Assembly: GCA_024236015.1 (NCBI GenBank)
Contig: JACKLK010000007.1
Span: forward strand, 62,001-126,000
Reading direction: 5' to 3'
Source: Rhodoferax sp.
GTDB taxonomy: Bacteria; Pseudomonadota; Gammaproteobacteria; Burkholderiales; Burkholderiaceae_C
DNA: 64,000 nt
A program made the position numbers and the translations under genes. Positions 60,852-64,000 of the stretch are shown one piece after another (positions within the stretch are counted from its first letter, which is position 1; every line of letters starts with the position of its first letter). Under the pieces are notes generated by a model. The model saw nothing but the letters and a program-made list of their open reading frames with translations, made no database searches and was not told the origin of the DNA.

Positions 60852-62149
60852 ACGACGGAGCCGGTCAGCGTGCCGAGAAAGGCCGCCAGGTCCTGCACGT
60901 CGGTGGCCGACAGGCGGATGACCTGCCGGTCCGCGTGCCTGTCGTCCGGACGTGCCAGTTCGCTATGGCCGATCGCCGCACGCGGCGAGGCCGCGTAATG
61001 CTGCACCACCTGCGCCAAGGTCGAGAACTGGCCCGCATGCATGTAGGGCGGCCGCGCGGCGACATTGCGCAGGCTCGGCGTGCGGAAGGCGCCGAGATGT
61101 CTCGGGTCGTCGGTGGCCAGGAACTGCAGCTCCGCACATTGCTCCGGCCGCGCGTCGCTGTAGCGGCCCAGGCAGTTGAACTCGTCGTCGAGCAGCTTGA
61201 TCAGGCCGTCAGCCCGCCCGCGGTCCGGTTTCCCGGGGTCGCGGGGTGGAACGCCGGTGTTGTGAAAGGCATGATCGGTCAACAGGGGACCGTTGTGGCA
61301 GCTCACGCATTGGCCTCGCGTCAGGAACAGGCGCAGCCCCCGAACCTCCTGCGGCGTGAGGACCTGCTGGCCGCGGCCATCGCCCTGCGCCGTCGCCCGG
61401 ACATATCGATCGAAGCGGGACTCCCCATAGGAGACCTGCCGCTCGTACGCCGCAATCGCCTTGCCGATATGGGCGAACACCCGGTTCACCGCGTCGCGGC
61501 GGGCCTGCGGCATCCCGTTCCAGGCTGCCCGTTCGGCCTGCGTGCCAAGGGGCGACGCGTCCCGGGGCAGATCGCCGAGTTCGGGCAACGCGCCGAAAAC
61601 CTTCCGGTAGGCATCACCGTAGTGGGCCTGCAGCAGCTGCGCAAACCGAACCCGGTTACCGCCGTGCTCGGCGGCATCCTCCAGCGGGCCCAACGCCTGC
61701 GACCACAGACTGTCCTTGCGACCGTCCCAGAACAGAAAAGGCGCGTGTGCGGCACCCATGACCGGCATGGTGCGTCGCTTGCCGTGGGCAAGGCCCTGGC
61801 CGACCTGCCGACCGTCCTCGAACTGCGCCCGCCCGTCATGGCAGGTGGCGCATGCGATCGCGCCGTTGCGGCTCAGTCGGGTATCGTTGAACAGCGCGCG
61901 GCCGAGGACCGCCGCCTGCCGGTCCTGCTCGTACGCGTTCGACGGATCGACCGGCCGAGCCCCTGCTGCCGTCCATCGCATCGATTCGAGTACGGCGATA
62001 TCGCCAGCCGTCCAGGCGTCCCGCGCCGGCACGGTCATCTCGCCCTGCGCGGCCCCCGCAAGGACGGCCTGGGGCGGGACCGCCACCGCGCAGATGGCGA
62101 TGGTTGCGATGCTTGCGATTCGTCCGACAAAAGCCATGCGACACCTCAT
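60839..62149 (-). CDS. Di-haem cytochrome c peroxidase/MauG-like protein
   Basis: A 436-residue exported di-haem protein of the CcpA/MauG family, which reduces peroxides or performs oxidative protein chemistry. Signal peptide is about residues 1-31. Haem sites are CATCHDG (about 102-106) and CVSCHNG (about 290-294). GAFRTPSLRNVAARPPYMHAG is the family's C-terminal block. The ATG at 62149 overlaps the lipoprotein stop (ATGA), so it is coupled. It follows the lipoprotein and DUF3703 genes. Which reaction it performs is not visible from sequence. Confidence 0.9.
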   Translation of the reverse strand: MRCRMAFVGRIASIATIAICAVAVPPQAVLAGAAQGEMTVPARDAWTAGDIAVLESMRWTAAGARPVDPSNAYEQDRQAAVLGRALFNDTRLSRNGAIACATCHDGRAQFEDGRQVGQGLAHGKRRTMPVMGAAHAPFLFWDGRKDSLWSQALGPLEDAAEHGGNRVRFAQLLQAHYGDAYRKVFGALPELGDLPRDASPLGTQAERAAWNGMPQARRDAVNRVFAHIGKAIAAYERQVSYGESRFDRYVRATAQGDGRGQQVLTPQEVRGLRLFLTRGQCVSCHNGPLLTDHAFHNTGVPPRDPGKPDRGRADGLIKLLDDEFNCLGRYSDARPEQCAELQFLATDDPRHLGAFRTPSLRNVAARPPYMHAGQFSTLAQVVQHYAASPRAAIGHSELARPDDRHADRQVIRLSATDVQDLAAFLGTLTGSVVQPQ

Positions 62150-62586
62150 GGGTTCGGTGCGGGGTTCTTCACCATCATGTTGAAGGTGACCTTGTCGGTG
62201 CCCCGTGCGCCGTCGATGTCGAGCGTGAGTTCCCAACAACCCGTCATGCTGAACTTCATGCCATCGATCTGGTAGGTTCCTGCTTCGACTTCGCGCGTGA
62301 CGCGCGGCCGCGTGGGCAGGCCGTGGCCATGCTGCGGCATGCCCCCGTCCACCAGGAACCGGGCACCGGTCACCGGTGCTCCCGACGCGTCTTGCAGCCT
62401 GAGCTGCCAGCTGTGCATCTGGTTGATGGCCGGCGCCCGTTCCGGTGGCAACAGCGTCACATGGAAGATTCCGGCGGCAGAGTGCTTGTCCAGCGCCAGG
62501 TCCGGCTCCTTGGTGTGGGTGATGCAGCCGACAAGCAGCGAGGTCATCATGACGGCGCCGAGGGACATCGAAAAAGTGTGTTTCAT
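62146..62586 (-). CDS. Lipoprotein, FixH/YtkA-like
   Basis: A 146-residue predicted lipoprotein. The signal ends in LLVGC, with Cys21 as the lipidated residue. The mature domain is beta-rich (FHVTLLPPERAPAINQMHSW, TGARFLVDGGMPQHGHGLPT and ending DKVTFNMMVK). The paired MPQHGHG and MHSW segments suggest a metal-binding or small-ligand pocket, as in FixH/YtkA-like domains. It is the middle gene of a DUF3703-lipoprotein-peroxidase set and its stop overlaps the peroxidase start. The function is not known. Confidence 0.8.
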   Translation of the reverse strand: MKHTFSMSLGAVMMTSLLVGCITHTKEPDLALDKHSAAGIFHVTLLPPERAPAINQMHSWQLRLQDASGAPVTGARFLVDGGMPQHGHGLPTRPRVTREVEAGTYQIDGMKFSMTGCWELTLDIDGARGTDKVTFNMMVKNPAPNP

Positions 62587-62611
62587 GATCGTTACCCGTT
62601 CGCAGCCGGCA

Positions 62612-62971
62612 TCAGGCGCGCGCGGCGTCCATGAGTGCCTGGAGATCGTCGGCCACGCGCATGCGGCGAAAGCCGCTGACGCCCGTGCCACCGGCATTTC
62701 CCCACGGCACGAGCCCGACGGCGGTGAACACCGCGGCAGCCACGGCGCGCCAGAGTTGACCGAAGGCCTGGCCGGCCGTGCCGTTGCGCACCGCGAACCG
62801 GAACATCCGCCAGTGGATGCCGACATGCAGCGACGTCGATGCCTGGCCCAGCACATGGGCGCGTTGCAGATGCTGCATCGCGGAGAAGAAATGACCACGT
62901 TGTTCGGCGAGCGCCGCGGCGTCGAGTTCGCGCTGGACAAAGGGCCTGATGCGGGTTGCGTAAGCGGACAT
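62612..62971 (-). CDS. DUF3703 family protein
   Basis: A 119-residue protein of the DUF3703 family. The N-terminal half is helical (YATRIRPFVQRELDAAALAE) with HLQRAHVLGQASTSLHVGIHWRMF, the family core. The C-terminal half has LVPWGNAGGTGVSGFRRMRVADDL, the conserved GNxGGxxVSxFxxM segment. It is the first gene of the set and starts 25 bp before the lipoprotein. No function is established. The 221-bp gap upstream (62972-63192) shows nothing else I can support. Confidence 0.82.
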   Translation of the reverse strand: MSAYATRIRPFVQRELDAAALAEQRGHFFSAMQHLQRAHVLGQASTSLHVGIHWRMFRFAVRNGTAGQAFGQLWRAVAAAVFTAVGLVPWGNAGGTGVSGFRRMRVADDLQALMDAARA

Positions 62972-63192
62972 GGGTTGCTCCAGGGGTTGCTGAGGTCCTG
63001 GATTGTTCGCTTGCAGCGCCCGGCCGGCTTGAATGAAACGGCCGATCCGGCAGCCTTTTCGTTCAAGTGGCGTGCAGCGGGCTGCCCCATGCGGCCGGCC
63101 GTCTTGCTCTCACCCGGACCGGTACCGGCGAACCGCGCTCGGGCGCGCTCCGGGAGACGTCGGCCAGATCGTCCGCCCGGCCGCCGAGCGCG

Positions 63193-63723
63193 TCAGGGCG
63201 ATGGCCGCGAAACCGTCTCCTGCGACCGCAGGACCTCGTCGAACAGGCACAACAGGTGCCGTGCAAAAAGATCCATGTTCCGCGACCGGTCCGCCTCGCC
63301 GGTCTCGACGGTCCGGCTGGTGGTGGTGTCGCCGACGACGGCCACGCAGACACGGCCGGGCGCATCCCCATACGGGCTGCCGGACGGACCCGCCGCTCCG
63401 CTTTCGCCGAGGCCCCACGACGCATGCAGGTTCTCGCGCATCCGCGTGGCCACGAGCAGGGCGAATGGCTCGGTTTCTCCCCGCATGCCGGCGAGATCGG
63501 CAGCGCGCAGTCCCAGCAACGCCTTGCCCGCGCGCCGCGAATAGACGACGGCGCCGCCACGGAAGAATGCCGATGCGCCCGGTACCGCCAGCAAGGCTGC
63601 CGAGACCAGACCCCCCGCGGCCGACTCCGCAACCGCAACGGTCTGGCCCCGCGCGCACAAGCTCGCGGCGATGCGGGTGGCCAGCATCGACAGCGGCGGG
63701 AGAACGTGCGGGGCGTCGGACAT
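63193..63723 (-). CDS. CinA-type nicotinamide-nucleotide amidohydrolase domain protein
   Basis: A 176-residue stand-alone CinA C-terminal domain (PncC-like), expected to hydrolyse nicotinamide mononucleotide to nicotinate mononucleotide in NAD recycling. The opening VAVAESAAGGLVSAALL keeps the catalytic Ser (ES) but has AAGG where canonical enzymes have CTGG or LTGG. It also has GAAGPSGSPYGDAPGRV in place of the usual GxAGPGG block. Length is that of the single-domain enzymes. It is divergent from the EamA gene at the right edge. The altered active-site loop suggests a distinct subgroup or changed activity. Confidence 0.85.
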   Translation of the reverse strand: MSDAPHVLPPLSMLATRIAASLCARGQTVAVAESAAGGLVSAALLAVPGASAFFRGGAVVYSRRAGKALLGLRAADLAGMRGETEPFALLVATRMRENLHASWGLGESGAAGPSGSPYGDAPGRVCVAVVGDTTTSRTVETGEADRSRNMDLFARHLLCLFDEVLRSQETVSRPSP

Positions 63724-63829
63724 GGAGCAGCGTGCGAGCGAGGTATCTGCGCAGTGTAGGGTCCCTGCATGACAATCGCATGGTCTCGCCCGGTCGGCGC
63801 GCTGCGCCACCCCATCGCCTCAGGCTGCC

Positions 63830-64000
63830 TTGCAAACCCGCCACTTCGTCCAGCTCATCGCGATGTCCGCCCTGTGGGGCGCGTCGTTCCCGCTGCTGCG
63901 CATCGCCAGTCCGGCATTCGGGCCGATGGCGCTGGCCGGCATCCGCTGCGCGCTGGCGGCGCTGGTGCTCGCCCTGCTGATGCGCATGCTGGGCGAACGC
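63830..64000 (+). CDS. EamA/DMT-superfamily transporter, N-terminal part
   Basis: Only the first 57 codons are present; the gene runs off the right edge. The reading frame gives ALWGASFPLLRIASPAFGPM and RCALAALVLALLMRM, the first two helices of an EamA transporter. The start is a TTG at 63830 (MQTRHFVQLIAMSALWG) with a weak CAGG upstream; an ATG at 63863 is the alternative. It is divergent from the CinA gene. Confidence 0.8.
   Translation, partial: MQTRHFVQLIAMSALWGASFPLLRIASPAFGPMALAGIRCALAALVLALLMRMLGER

Overview
The window is GC-rich, tightly packed bacterial DNA. The gene content points to a betaproteobacterium of the order Burkholderiales: DUF1841, DUF2244 beside coxB, comF/trmL, tamAB, PEP-CTERM proteins, soeABC, several LysR regulators and many acyl-CoA and solute-uptake genes. 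I cannot name the genus. There is one tRNA (Arg, anticodon CCT). I see no rRNA, CRISPR array, insertion sequence, integrase or phage gene.

Layout. 1-9.7 kb is housekeeping: the start of coxB with its DUF2244 neighbour, a BioC-like methyltransferase divergent from comF, trmL, a MaoC dehydratase, an orphan ParA-like ATPase, a CPA2 K+/H+ antiporter, TauE and TRIC membrane proteins, an acetyltransferase, DUF1841 and a di-haem cytochrome c4. 9.8-18.3 kb holds a MoxR ATPase/acetyltransferase/VWA set and tamA-tamB. 18.3-24.0 kb holds the tRNA and two PEP-CTERM proteins flanking an ABC exporter. Both PEP-CTERM genes have sigma-54-like -24/-12 elements at matching distances. 24.3-28.4 kb runs on the minus strand: an alpha/beta-hydrolase-OsmC fusion, then a coupled set of hotdog hydratase, acyl-CoA dehydrogenase and kappa-GST/HCCA isomerase.

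28.6-42.7 kb, all on the plus strand, is the most striking block. It holds an MlrC-type M81 metallopeptidase, a RidA protein, a SelA-like PLP enzyme, a five-gene Dpp/Opp-type importer, a second SelA-like PLP enzyme, an Atu3266/EF0837-type amidohydrolase, an AstE/AspA-type deacylase, a second RidA and a DMT transporter. Most junctions in its second half are start/stop overlaps. It looks like an import-and-catabolism pathway for an acylated amino-acid or peptide-like compound. PLP enzymes would release enamine/imine intermediates and RidA proteins would clear them. The substrate is unknown. An N-carbamoyl-D-amino-acid amidohydrolase with all three catalytic residues lies 3 kb further on.

42.7-46 kb contains a DUF1772 protein, a broken NmrA-like gene, a TetR regulator with three 15-bp palindromes at its start, a LysR regulator, and a two-gene micro-operon. 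The micro-operon encodes 66 and 36 residues and sits under a promoter overlapped by a CTGT-N8-ACAG LexA-type box. 46.9-58.2 kb has a diguanylate cyclase, the cytoplasmic sulfite dehydrogenase operon soeABC with a divergent LysR gene, and a large periplasmic-sensor GGDEF-EAL protein. 58.2-64 kb holds two more gene remnants (a glutathione transferase and an Old Yellow Enzyme), a YeeE/YedE sulfur transporter, an AraC regulator, a di-haem peroxidase with a lipoprotein and DUF3703, a CinA-type amidohydrolase and the start of an EamA transporter. Sulfur handling recurs (soeABC, YeeE, TauE), and three degraded genes lie between 43 and 60 kb.
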